Source of the DNA: an uncultured Eisenbergiella sp.
GTDB lineage: Bacteria > Bacillota > Clostridia > Lachnospirales > Lachnospiraceae
Direction: 5' to 3'
Assembly: GCA_947631815.1 (NCBI GenBank)
Contig: CANRMT010000002.1
Location: 1 to 64,000 of the forward strand
DNA length: 64,000 bases
The notes beneath the pieces were generated by a model. It searched no databases and had not been told where the DNA came from. It saw nothing but the letters and a program-made list of their open reading frames with translations. A program made the translations under genes and the position numbers. The stretch's first letter is position 1, and each line of letters starts with the position of its first letter. This document shows, one piece after another, positions 8,877-17,806 of this stretch.

Positions 8877-9889
8877 TCTTCAGGCTCCTCTTTCTTCCCA
8901 AGGCCGTAATGCTCCCTGACCTTCTGCTCGATCTCGGCGCAGGCCTCCGGGTTGTCCTTCAGGTACTGCTTCGCGTTCTCGCGGCCCTGCCCGATCTTAT
9001 TGCCCTCGTAGGCATACCAGGCGCCGCTCTTGTTCACCACGCCGCAGTTGGCCGCCAGATCCAGGATATCCCCGGTCATGGAGATCCCCTCTCCGAACAT
9101 GATATCGAATTCCGCCTCCTTGAACGGCGGCGCGATCTTATTCTTCACCACCTTCACGCGGGTACGGTTGCCGACCACCTCGCCGCCCTGCTTCAGCGCT
9201 TCGATCCTCCTGACATCCAGCCGCACCGAAGAATAGAACTTCAGCGCTCTGCCGCCGGTGGTGGTCTCGGGATTCCCGAACATGACGCCCACCTTCTCAC
9301 GGAGCTGGTTGATGAATACGACCGTGCAGTTCGACTTGCTGATCACGCCGGTCAGCTTGCGCAGTGCCTGAGACATCAGTCTGGCCTGCAGGCCCACATG
9401 GGAATCTCCCATGTCGCCCTCGATCTCGGCTCGCGGCACCAGCGCAGCCACGGAGTCCACGACCACGATATCCACCGCTCCGGAGCGCACCATCGTCTCC
9501 GTGATCTCCAGCGCCTGTTCGCCGTTATCGGGCTGCGAGATATAGAGGTTGTCGATATCCACGCCGATATTCTTCGCATAGACGGGATCCAGCGCATGCT
9601 CGGCGTCGATGAAGCCGGCGATGCCGCCCCGCTTCTGCACCTCCGCGATCATGTGCAGCGTCACGGTCGTCTTGCCGCTGGATTCCGGACCGTAGATCTC
9701 CACGATACGCCCTTTGGGGATCCCTCCCAGCCCCAGCGCTATATCCAGGCTCAGGGAACCGGTGGGGATCGTCTCCACATTCATCTGGGAAGCCGGATCG
9801 CCCAGCTTCATCACGGTGCCCTTGCCGTACTCCTTTTCCAGATGGGCGATCGCCGCGTCCAGAGCCTTTAATCTCTCTTCTCTTTCCAT
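8873..9889 (-). CDS. recA: Recombinase RecA
   Basis: DNA strand-exchange ATPase and co-protease for LexA. Walker [10 protein letters not shown] and the L2-type [17 protein letters not shown] segment are present, and the C-terminus is the usual acidic tail. I chose the second ATG (9889, [12 protein letters not shown]; 338 residues) because AAGGAG lies 6 nt upstream. The first in-frame ATG (9913) lies nearly on top of the SOS box and has no ribosome binding site. recX follows with overlap. Confidence 0.97.
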   Translation of the reverse strand: MEREERLKALDAAIAHLEKEYGKGTVMKLGDPASQMNVETIPTGSLSLDIALGLGGIPKGRIVEIYGPESSGKTTVTLHMIAEVQKRGGIAGFIDAEHALDPVYAKNIGVDIDNLYISQPDNGEQALEITETMVRSGAVDIVVVDSVAALVPRAEIEGDMGDSHVGLQARLMSQALRKLTGVISKSNCTVVFINQLREKVGVMFGNPETTTGGRALKFYSSVRLDVRRIEALKQGGEVVGNRTRVKVVKNKIAPPFKEAEFDIMFGEGISMTGDILDLAANCGVVNKSGAWYAYEGNKIGQGRENAKQYLKDNPEACAEIEQKVREHYGLGKKEEPEE

Positions 9890-9919
9890 TGATTTCTCCT
9901 TCTTCGAAAACATTTATCA

Positions 9920-9931
9920 GAACATATGTTC
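9920..9931. promoter_or_regulatory. SOS (LexA) box upstream of recA
   Basis: GAACATATGTTC is a perfect 12-bp palindrome matching the Bacillus/Clostridium LexA consensus GAACN4GTTC. It sits downstream of the -10 box and should block transcription until LexA is cleaved. Confidence 0.9.
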
Positions 9932-9941
9932 TCTTTTCTCC

Positions 9942-9970
9942 ATCATAAAACACAAAGGCCGCTTTGTCAA
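9942..9970 (-). promoter_or_regulatory. Promoter of recA-recX
   Basis: Minus-strand TTGACA (9970-9965), 17-bp spacer, TATGAT (9947-9942); the SOS box follows at the expected transcription start region. Confidence 0.85.
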
Positions 9971-10040
9971 TTCCAAAATGCAGGAAATGACAGAAAAGCG
10001 CCTTTGGGCCGCCTCCGCAGGCCGCAAAGCGGCCGCCGGT

Positions 10041-10136
10041 CCGTCACAGTCCCTAAAACAGGGGCCCGGGCCGTCACAGGCCGTGAAACAGACGCCCGCC
10101 GCAGACCGCGAAACGGCCGCTTTTCTTCCGTCACAG
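10041..10136. repeat. GC-rich repeat cluster at 3' end of the GH20 gene
   Basis: CCGTCACAG occurs three times (10041, 10071, 10128); the last copy contains the GH20 stop codon. Between them, related blocks such as GCGGCCG followed by TTGCGG or TTCGCGG recur, and the whole can fold into alternative hairpins. It may act as a terminator of the GH20/GH125 transcript or be an extragenic repeat. Confidence 0.5.
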
Positions 10137-11981
10137 GCTGCGCAGCCGGTCTCCGTACCAGCAGATCATGGCCTCCATGCGGGGAAGCTCCGACTGACGG
10201 CTGATCCGGCGGTACACCTCTTTATAATAGTAGAACCAGAGCTCCAGCCGCTTCGCCAGCGCCCAGGCTGCCGCCGTATCGGCCGGGTTCTTTTTCAGCA
10301 CCGCGCTGCCGATCATGCAGCCGACGGCGTTGAAGACCTCCGTTCCTTCCACAGCCATGATGAAGGGCCAGATGCGCTCCCGATCCCGGCCGTCCGTCGT
10401 CCGGATCTGCGCATAAAGCGCCGCTTTGATCTCCTCCAGCCTTCGGTTCTTCGCCTCCGCGTCCGCGGCGTCCGCGAACAGCCCTGCGATCTCCTCCTCG
10501 GTTCTGAATCTCTCGGAGATCCCCCGGGCGGCCTCCCAGTACATACAGGCCGAATACCAGCCGAAGGCCTTCTGTTCCTCGACCCCGCTCAGGATCTCCA
10601 AAAGCTTCTCCGAGCTGTCATGATACTCGATGCGGGAGATTTGCCGGTTGATCTCCTCAAAGGCGGGCACATCGGCGTTCCAGGAAAATGCCGCGCCATA
10701 GATCATGCCGGGAGCGGAGAATTCCGGATGATTCAGATGCAGGAAATCGCCCCAGTCCGTGTTGAGCACGCCCACCGCGCCGTACTGCCCGGCATAGGCG
10801 CACATCCGCCGGATATTTTCATAGGCGGTCCGATAGAGCGGGACGAATTCGTTCCAGGACGCGCAGCCGGGGCAGCAGTACTGCACGGCCCCCGCCTCCC
10901 GCATGGCCTTCACAGAAAAATCCGACTGCTCCTTCGCGTATCCCCAGGTCAGACAGATGATCTCCTCCGGCAGTTCCCGGATCATCTCCGGGAATTCCAC
11001 GATGATATCGCCCCAGAACATGGGCCGTCTGCCGTTGTCCAGAATGAACTGCGCCAGCTCCTTCACATAGCCGATATAAACGCTGCTCTTTCCGTTTTTC
11101 TCCGCCAGCGCCCGGCTTTTTCCCGTGCCCAGGTCGAAGGTCTCGTCCGCGCAGAGATTGAACTGCCTGGAGGAAAACAGCTCCATGTATTCCTTCACCA
11201 TCGCCTTGATGAGCGCAATGCCGTCGGGATTGGTCACATCGATCGTATGGTGGGCCATCCTCCCGTACAGGGAAAAGGGCTGGGCATCGCTGTCCGGAAG
11301 CTCGCACAGATGCGCGTACTCCTTCGTGGACAGCAGCTTATAGAGATGCCCGAAGCTGGAAAGGGACGGCACCAGCTCAATGCCTCTCTCCTGACAGTAA
11401 CGGTCGAGCTCCAGGATCTGCGCCGCGGTCAGCGGCGTATCGTCCCGCCACAGCTCCGTCATCCCCCGGAACAGATAGGAATGCTCGATATAAAGCTGCA
11501 GCTGATTCAGCTTGTAATAGGCCATCCGGTCCGCCAGCTTCTTCAGCCATTCCAGCTTCGGCACGCGCCCCCTGGCGCAGTCAAAATAATAGCCGCGGTT
11601 CAAAATGGCGGGGCTGTCTTCGATGCACAGGGCAGGCAGCACGGCCCCCTCCTGCTCCATGATCTGCAGAAGCGTCTGCATCCCGTGCCAAAGCCCCTTT
11701 TCACCGCCGGAAAGCACAACGCCTTCCGGGCCGATGCGGAGCGCATAGCTCTGTTCGGCCATCCCGTCATCCCGGCGGATGCGGATATCGCCCTTTTGCG
11801 CGCTCCCTCTGGTCAGCATCGGAGCATATCCCAGGACTTCTTTTGTCTTTTCCAGGAAAAGCTGTGCCTGGCGGACGGTCCTTTCACTGCAGCCTGTCTC
11901 CAGCACTGCCCATGTCTCATAGGAAACCGTAAACGCGCCCTCTTTTTTCTCCACCCTGGCGGGTGCGGGTATCAAATACAT
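10131..11981 (-). CDS. GH20 family beta-N-acetylhexosaminidase-like protein
   Basis: Predicted cytoplasmic glycoside hydrolase (no signal peptide) acting on terminal beta-N-acetylhexosamine. In 616 residues there is an N-terminal GH20b-like domain (about 1-120), then the (beta/alpha)8 barrel beginning near LNRGYYFDCARG. The catalytic acid pair is in CADETFDLG near residue 290, and the C-terminal alpha-helical part is an extension of unknown role. It follows the GH125 gene by 16 bp, suggesting a two-gene unit for intracellular breakdown of imported glycans. Exact substrate is uncertain. Confidence 0.85.
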   Translation of the reverse strand: MYLIPAPARVEKKEGAFTVSYETWAVLETGCSERTVRQAQLFLEKTKEVLGYAPMLTRGSAQKGDIRIRRDDGMAEQSYALRIGPEGVVLSGGEKGLWHGMQTLLQIMEQEGAVLPALCIEDSPAILNRGYYFDCARGRVPKLEWLKKLADRMAYYKLNQLQLYIEHSYLFRGMTELWRDDTPLTAAQILELDRYCQERGIELVPSLSSFGHLYKLLSTKEYAHLCELPDSDAQPFSLYGRMAHHTIDVTNPDGIALIKAMVKEYMELFSSRQFNLCADETFDLGTGKSRALAEKNGKSSVYIGYVKELAQFILDNGRRPMFWGDIIVEFPEMIRELPEEIICLTWGYAKEQSDFSVKAMREAGAVQYCCPGCASWNEFVPLYRTAYENIRRMCAYAGQYGAVGVLNTDWGDFLHLNHPEFSAPGMIYGAAFSWNADVPAFEEINRQISRIEYHDSSEKLLEILSGVEEQKAFGWYSACMYWEAARGISERFRTEEEIAGLFADAADAEAKNRRLEEIKAALYAQIRTTDGRDRERIWPFIMAVEGTEVFNAVGCMIGSAVLKKNPADTAAAWALAKRLELWFYYYKEVYRRISRQSELPRMEAMICWYGDRLRSL

Positions 11982-11997
11982 GTTCTTCTCCTCTCTT

Positions 11998-13287
11998 TTA
12001 CCGTTTCACACGGATCCCGCAATAATCCAGTACCAGCTCGCAGAATATGGCGTTCGCCCAGGAAAACCATTCCCGCGTATATCTGGACGGATCGTTTGCA
12101 TCAAAACCCTCATGCATCATTCCTTTGCCGCCGTCCGTATTCTTCATCATCTCCAGGATCCTCCGCTTTTCCTCCCGGGAGGAGCTGGTCAGGCCCTGGA
12201 CCGCCAGGGAAATATGCCAGATATATCCCGGCGCGGTGTGCTGGCTTCCCAAGCCCCGGGCGGCGCTCCCTTCATAATAGTAGGGATTTGCACAGCTTAG
12301 GATCATTTCCCGGGTATTCTGCGCCGTTTCGGGATCCTCCGGCTCATATCCCAGATACTCCATCGAAAGCAGGCCGGGGATATTGGCATCATCCATCAGC
12401 AGATACTGTCCGTAACCGTCGATCTCATAGGCGTACACCTTCCCCAGATAGGGATTGCGGACCACGCCCAGCGATTCCACGGCCTGACGGATCTCCCCGC
12501 GCAGGGCGGCCGCCTCCGCCGCCATCTCCCGATCCCCCAGGATCTCTTCCGCGATGGTCTGCATGTACCCCAGGACCACCACGGCAAACATATTGGCGGG
12601 GATCAGGTATCCGTATACGCAGGCGTCGTCGCTGGGACGGAAGCCCGACCAGAGCAGGCCGACGCCGGACTTCACCAGGGCGCCCTTCCCCTCCCGGGAC
12701 AGCGTATCCGTAAAATAACAGTTCCGGCGCACGAAGCGGTAGGGCGATCTCTCCTCATGGTGCTGTTCCGTGCGCCAGACGGACAGGATACGGGCAAGTC
12801 CCTTATGGAACGCCTCGTCAAAGTGATCGGTGCGCCCCGTATTTTTCCAGATCAGCCAGGCCAGCTGAACCGGATAGCAGAGCGAATCGATCTCATATTT
12901 GCGTTCCCAGAGCCAGTCCGTCATTTCCGTCTCATCGTCGTCCCACCGGCTGCCGTCCGGCCCCTGATTGAAGGCGTTGGCATACGGATCGTGATTCAGG
13001 AAGAAAAACTGGCGCTTCGAAAGACCCACCAGCAGATCCGCGATCTCCTCATCCTCCGCCGCGGCGATCAGATAAGGCCGGACCTGCGCGGTAGAATCCC
13101 GCAGCCACATGGCCGGAATGTCCCCCGTGATCACATGTGTGGTCCCATCCTCCATCTTCTGCACGGTCGTATCCAGCGTGTTGGTAAAACACCGGATGAA
13201 CAGCCGCACCATGGCCTCATCATCTGCAAAGGTCTCCTGTACGCGGCCGATCAGCTTCTGCAGCGACTCCGGCACCTTTTTCTCCAT
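11998..13287 (-). CDS. GH125 exo-alpha-1,6-mannosidase family protein
   Basis: Matches the GH125 family (old DUF1237), metal-independent exo-alpha-1,6-mannosidases. The ATG at 13287 (MEKKVPESLQKLIGRVQETF) has GGGAGG upstream and gives 429 residues, a normal length. Family features: GDIPAMWLRDSTAQVRPYL near residue 70, KYEIDSLCYP and the C-terminal REWFSWANAIFCELVLDY. No signal peptide, so it should work on imported oligosaccharide. Downstream GH20 gene lies 16 bp away; together they point to host N-glycan degradation. Confidence 0.9.
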   Translation of the reverse strand: MEKKVPESLQKLIGRVQETFADDEAMVRLFIRCFTNTLDTTVQKMEDGTTHVITGDIPAMWLRDSTAQVRPYLIAAAEDEEIADLLVGLSKRQFFFLNHDPYANAFNQGPDGSRWDDDETEMTDWLWERKYEIDSLCYPVQLAWLIWKNTGRTDHFDEAFHKGLARILSVWRTEQHHEERSPYRFVRRNCYFTDTLSREGKGALVKSGVGLLWSGFRPSDDACVYGYLIPANMFAVVVLGYMQTIAEEILGDREMAAEAAALRGEIRQAVESLGVVRNPYLGKVYAYEIDGYGQYLLMDDANIPGLLSMEYLGYEPEDPETAQNTREMILSCANPYYYEGSAARGLGSQHTAPGYIWHISLAVQGLTSSSREEKRRILEMMKNTDGGKGMMHEGFDANDPSRYTREWFSWANAIFCELVLDYCGIRVKR

Positions 13288-13312
13288 AAAAATATGTCCT
13301 CCCTTCTTTTTC

Positions 13313-14332
13313 TCAGGCGCGCTCCCGCGCACCGGCTCCCCTGTTGTCTCCCTTCCCCCGGCTGCAGCTTATGAGGAGCAGCTCCACGCTCATCGCATCC
13401 TCCAGCTTCCCCGTCTTGACGGCCTCGTCCGCCCGGATGCAGGCCTCCAGCGCATTGCGGAGCCAGCGGTCCGTGAATCCGGCGGCCTGGGAAATATATT
13501 TCCCCACATAGAAAGCGGGCACGCCGATCTTCTCCGCGATCTGGCGGCTGGCATATCCCTTCTTCTTCAGCTCCTTGGCCTGCAGCAGGAGATTGAACTG
13601 CCGCGCCACCAGAGAAAGGATGCGCATGGGCTTCTCCTTCAGCGACAGCAGATCGTAGTACAGCCGCAGCGCCTCCTGCTGCTTCTGAAGCGCGATGGCA
13701 TCCACCATATCGAAGATCTGATTGCTGACCTGCCGCGTACAGACTGCCTCGATATCCGCGTCCGTGATCGCCTCCCGCCCCATCGTATAGCAGAACACCT
13801 TTTCCAGCTCCTGACGGATGTTCTCCATATCCGCTCCGGTCTTCTGCAGAAAAGCGTGGAGCGTCGCCCCGGAGATCTGCTTCCCTTCCCTGCGGACCAG
13901 GGAAAGGATCCACTTTTTCAGCGTTTCCTCATCCTGCGTCTGAAATTCCACGGCGCGTCCCACATCCCGGACTGCCTTGTACAGCCGTCCCCTTTTGTCC
14001 ACCTCCGTCTCCACGAACACGAAATACGCGGTGGGCGGCAGATGCCGCAGATAATCCGCCAGCTGGTCGCAGGATTTTTTGAAAAATCCGCTGTTCTCCA
14101 CGAGGATGACCCTGCGTTCCGCGAAAAACGGCATCGTCTCCGCCAGGTCGATCAGCCCGGCGGGATCCGTGTCCTTTCCCTCGAAATAGTGGTAATTCAT
14201 GGTATCTCCCGGCTCCGCCAGGGCATCGCGCAGACGGTCCCGGTACTGCAGCCGCAGATAAGCTTCTTCGCCGCAGAGCAGATACGCCTGCTTCAGACGG
14301 TTGTTTTTGATATCCTCCAAAAGCTGTTTCAT
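13313..14332 (-). CDS. holA: DNA polymerase III delta subunit
   Basis: Clamp-loader subunit that opens the beta ring. From ATG 14332 (MKQLLEDIKNNRLKQAYLLC, strong GGAGGTGGGGG site) it has 339 residues, typical of Firmicutes HolA. Sequence shows the N-terminal AAA-like part with YLLCGEEAYLRLQYRD, then the helical collar domain. Lies 207 bp downstream of comEC, the usual order in Clostridia (comEC-holA, often followed by rpsT, which is not present here). Confidence 0.92.
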   Translation of the reverse strand: MKQLLEDIKNNRLKQAYLLCGEEAYLRLQYRDRLRDALAEPGDTMNYHYFEGKDTDPAGLIDLAETMPFFAERRVILVENSGFFKKSCDQLADYLRHLPPTAYFVFVETEVDKRGRLYKAVRDVGRAVEFQTQDEETLKKWILSLVRREGKQISGATLHAFLQKTGADMENIRQELEKVFCYTMGREAITDADIEAVCTRQVSNQIFDMVDAIALQKQQEALRLYYDLLSLKEKPMRILSLVARQFNLLLQAKELKKKGYASRQIAEKIGVPAFYVGKYISQAAGFTDRWLRNALEACIRADEAVKTGKLEDAMSVELLLISCSRGKGDNRGAGARERA

Positions 14333-14538
14333 ATCCCCCACCTCCGGCTCACCGGAAAACACAGGAACTGCGGCGCCTGACAGAACATCCCCAAAGCCCC
14401 AGGCAGAGACTCGGAAATCCTTCGGCTTCCCGAGTTCGCTTCGCTCGCCGGATGGGCGAAATGCCATCTGCCCGCGCAGGCGCGGCATCTGTCCTTTCGC
14501 TCGTCCGGCTCTGCCCTTTGCGGATATTCTACCATACC

Positions 14539-16833
14539 TTATCCCGAAAGAAAAGGCTCAATCGTCATCCGGTCCTTTTTCACGCACACGCTCAGCGCTC
14601 CGGAACGCGCGGTGATATAGCAGGGGACCCCCGCCCTTTCCGCCCGCTCCAGCATCTCCGGCGCGGGATGGCCGTAGCGGTTGTTCCGCCCGCAGGTGAT
14701 CAGGACCGCCCGGGGCGATACCGCTTCCAGGAAGCGGTCGCAGGACGCGTTTTTCGCGCCGTGATGGCCCGCGTCCAGCAAAGTGCTGTCCAGAACGCTG
14801 TCCCCGTATGTATCCACGAGCCACTGCTCCCCTTCCGTTTCCAGATCCCCTGTGAACAGCGCGGAAAAGGACCCGTACTCCAGGCGCAGCACCGCGGAGA
14901 TGTAGTTGCGGTCGTCGGCCGTCTGTCCCGAAACGGGATGCAGACAGGTCAGCTTCAGATCCCCCGCCCGCATGGATGCCCCGGCGCCGATGCGCTTCAC
15001 CGGGATCTCATACCGACCGGCGAGGGCCAGCAGGTTTTCCAGGCTTTCATCCCGCAGCGCCGTGTCCGGCAAATACAGCCCGCCGATCGTAAGGCGCGCA
15101 TCCTGCGCCCATCGGAAGACGTCCTCCAGCGCATTGACATGATCCTCGTCCCAATGGCTGACGAAGATCCCCTCCAGCCCGTCCGCCCCGCGGTACTTCA
15201 GGAAGGGGACGATCTGATACTTGCCCGCGCTGCCGTTGGAGGTGCTGCCCGCGTCCAGCAGCCAGAATTTCCGGTCCGGCGACTCCAGGCAGACACACTC
15301 TCCCTGACCCACGTCCAGCATGGTGATATGCAGGCCGTCCGGGATCCGGATCAGGAAGACGGCGGTCAGCAGGGCCGCCGCCGCGGCGCGGACCGAGGGC
15401 CGGACCCTCGTGCCCAGCCAGATCAGGAGAAAAAGCCCCGCTGCGAAAACGGCGGTCTGCCATTTCTCCGGCGCGCCCGTGCGCAGACGGCCGAAGGGCA
15501 GCGCGGCGATCCCCTCGCAGATCGTTCGGTAGAGGAAAAGGATCCCCTTTACCGGCAGGACGGCCGCAGATACCGCCGCCCGTACGGGCCCAAACCCCAT
15601 CGGGCACAGGCCCAGCGCCGCCAGCAGCAGAAGAAAGAACAGCAAAACGCTCATCAGGGGGATCACCGCCAGATTGGCCAGAACAGACCAGGGATTCCAC
15701 TCGAAATAATGAAACAGGAGAAACGGGAGCATGGACAAAGTGACGCCGAAGCTGGTCAGGGCGCTGTCCCGAAGCGCCGCGGCCGTCCTTCGCAGACGCC
15801 CCGTCTCCCGCCCCGGCGGCTGCGGGCCGCGCTCCCGCAGCACGGGTACGACCGCCGCGATCCCTGCCACCGCCGAAAAGGAAAGCTGAAATCCGGCGTC
15901 CGCGGCCAGAGCGGGCTGCGCGGTCAGGATCCAGAAGGCCGCCAGCGTCAGGGAAGTCAGCGTATCCGCGGTCCGCCCCACGAGCCCCGCCGCCAGCATC
16001 AGCGTGAACATGAACGCTGCCCGCCTGGTGGACACGCTCATGCCCACCATCGCGGCATACGCCCAAAGGACCGCCGCCGAGGCGAACGCGCACAGCGCGT
16101 GCGGAAGCCTCATTTTTTTCAGGGCCGCCAGCAGGCCCAGCCCGATCATGGAGATATGCAGTCCCGATATGGCCAGAAGATGGGAAATGCCCGCTTCCTG
16201 ATAGAGTGACTTGATCTCCTGGTCCAGCCCCTTTTTCTCTCCCAGCACCATGGCGCAGGCCAGCGCGCCGTCCTCGGCGCCCAGCACGCGGGTGAAAAAA
16301 TACGCGGTCCGGCTCCGCAGTCCGAAGAGGAACTGTCCGGCCCTGTCAAACGTCCCGCTCTCCTCCAGCACCGCGGCGTCGCGCAGGGAAAGGACACAGC
16401 CCCGGGCGTTCTGATAGGCCCGGTAATCGAATTCTCCGGGATTGGTGGCCGCCGAAAAAGGGACCGCCTTTCCCTCCACCCGCACCGCACTCCCCACCCG
16501 GGGCAGCGGGCTGTCCTCCTTCAGATAACATAAAACGGTTTCTTCTTTGGTGAAATACGGATGATCCTCCGCTCTTTCCGAAATGCTCTCAGACAGGGAC
16601 TCCTCGGTCCCTAAAGATACGCCGAAACCGCGCAGAACGCCGACCCGTTTCAGCGTAAAACTCCTGCCTTCCCGCGAACCGTCCGCGGGATGGACAGGAT
16701 CGGCCGCTTCTCCCGTCAGCACAACGGTATCCCATGCCCAGCCGTCCCACCGCCCTTCATCGGGCGGTGATGGTGCCAGAATGAGATACCCTGCCAGGAA
16801 AAGCAGCAGGATCGCACACAATGGTCTTCTCAA
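14539..16833 (-). CDS. comEC: ComEC/Rec2-family DNA uptake channel
   Basis: Membrane channel for single-stranded DNA in natural transformation. About 764 residues with DUF4131-like N-terminal region, a hydrophobic ComEC core (FLFGLRSRTAYFFTRVLG onward) and a C-terminal metallo-beta-lactamase domain with SHWDEDHVNAL and DAGHHGAKNA. No ATG fits; the best start is TTG at 16833 (frame LRRPLCAILLLFL) with AGGAAGG about 7 nt upstream, overlapping the end region of the GerMN gene. Forms one operon with walR, walK and the GerMN lipoprotein upstream. comEA lies just upstream of walR. Confidence 0.9.
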   Translation of the reverse strand: MRRPLCAILLLFLAGYLILAPSPPDEGRWDGWAWDTVVLTGEAADPVHPADGSREGRSFTLKRVGVLRGFGVSLGTEESLSESISERAEDHPYFTKEETVLCYLKEDSPLPRVGSAVRVEGKAVPFSAATNPGEFDYRAYQNARGCVLSLRDAAVLEESGTFDRAGQFLFGLRSRTAYFFTRVLGAEDGALACAMVLGEKKGLDQEIKSLYQEAGISHLLAISGLHISMIGLGLLAALKKMRLPHALCAFASAAVLWAYAAMVGMSVSTRRAAFMFTLMLAAGLVGRTADTLTSLTLAAFWILTAQPALAADAGFQLSFSAVAGIAAVVPVLRERGPQPPGRETGRLRRTAAALRDSALTSFGVTLSMLPFLLFHYFEWNPWSVLANLAVIPLMSVLLFFLLLLAALGLCPMGFGPVRAAVSAAVLPVKGILFLYRTICEGIAALPFGRLRTGAPEKWQTAVFAAGLFLLIWLGTRVRPSVRAAAAALLTAVFLIRIPDGLHITMLDVGQGECVCLESPDRKFWLLDAGSTSNGSAGKYQIVPFLKYRGADGLEGIFVSHWDEDHVNALEDVFRWAQDARLTIGGLYLPDTALRDESLENLLALAGRYEIPVKRIGAGASMRAGDLKLTCLHPVSGQTADDRNYISAVLRLEYGSFSALFTGDLETEGEQWLVDTYGDSVLDSTLLDAGHHGAKNASCDRFLEAVSPRAVLITCGRNNRYGHPAPEMLERAERAGVPCYITARSGALSVCVKKDRMTIEPFLSG

Positions 16834-16846
16834 TAACGGTCCTTCC

Positions 16847-17806
16847 TCATTCCTGATCGCCGTAAACCAGGTCAAGATTCCGTTCGTACACGTTGGCCAG
16901 ATTGAAATTCTCCCGGTAAATGAGCTCCGTGCTGCCGCTGACCGAAAACTGTACGCGGTTGATATTCGGAAGCTCCGCCAGGGAATTGACAATGGCATAG
17001 ATCGTCACGTCGCCCGTCACGTTATAGATCTGCGTCATGAAGCTGTCGTCCAGATTCACATAGCAGGTGCCGTCCTTTACGGTGACGCCGAGCACCTTCG
17101 TGTTGGGATTGATGACCGGGAAAATGCCCTCGCTGTCCGCTTCCGGCCCGGCGATCAGGCTTTCCACTACGAGCTTTTCCAGGGAAATATTGCTGTTATA
17201 CACCTTTCGGACGCTGGCGGATACCAGTCTGTCCCCGGTTTCATTGGCAAAATAAAGGGTCAGCCACACCTTTTCATAGGCGTTGATCTCATTCCCCGCG
17301 TTATCGATGAACAGATCCGCCGCCATGGGACCAACCGGCGCGCCCAGCGCGTCCGTCAGCGCCTCCCCCTCTACCGTCATCGCCACATGCTCCACGCCGG
17401 GGATCTGCGTCATGGTGCGCACGATGGCTGCGCGGACCAGCACCTCCGTCGTCGGAGCGATATTTCTGTATTCTTCACTGACATCCAGCACCAGCAGGGA
17501 TTCCTGCATCTCCCAGCCTTTGATCGAATATCCGTTGACTGCGGTCCGCAGGGAAAGCTCCACCGGGTTTTCCATCATGAAACCCACCGCCTCTTCCACC
17601 TGCTCTCCGAAATCCGCGGACTCCAGCACGTGGGCCACCGGGGTGATCCTCGTCTCCGCCTTGTTGATATAGTAGACGGATATGGTCCCTTCCTGCCGGG
17701 CCGCCTCTTCCTTCGAACAGCCGGAAACCGCACCGAAGAAAAGCGCGGCCGTCAGCACAATGAGGATCCGCCGCCAAATGAGGCGGCCGTCTTTCCGTCG
17801 CTTCAT
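16847..17806 (-). CDS. GerMN-domain lipoprotein
   Basis: A 319-residue predicted lipoprotein: signal helix then lipobox GAVSGC, followed by two GerMN (sporulation/germination) domains (about 50-170 and 190-310). The ATG at 17806 overlaps the kinase stop by 4 nt, so expression is coupled. Position directly after a WalK-type kinase recalls MtrAB-LpqB of Actinobacteria, where a GerMN lipoprotein modulates the kinase. A sensor-accessory role here is inference from that parallel. Confidence 0.8.
   Translation of the reverse strand: MKRRKDGRLIWRRILIVLTAALFFGAVSGCSKEEAARQEGTISVYYINKAETRITPVAHVLESADFGEQVEEAVGFMMENPVELSLRTAVNGYSIKGWEMQESLLVLDVSEEYRNIAPTTEVLVRAAIVRTMTQIPGVEHVAMTVEGEALTDALGAPVGPMAADLFIDNAGNEINAYEKVWLTLYFANETGDRLVSASVRKVYNSNISLEKLVVESLIAGPEADSEGIFPVINPNTKVLGVTVKDGTCYVNLDDSFMTQIYNVTGDVTIYAIVNSLAELPNINRVQFSVSGSTELIYRENFNLANVYERNLDLVYGDQE

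Noticed and set aside
7931-9871. Long plus-strand open frame opposite rny, recX and recA
   Set aside because: It is antisense to three clear genes with full domain structure; composition is that of a GC-rich shadow frame.
9714-12713. 999-codon plus-strand frame across recA, GH20 and GH125
   Set aside because: Antisense shadow with proline/arginine-rich composition.
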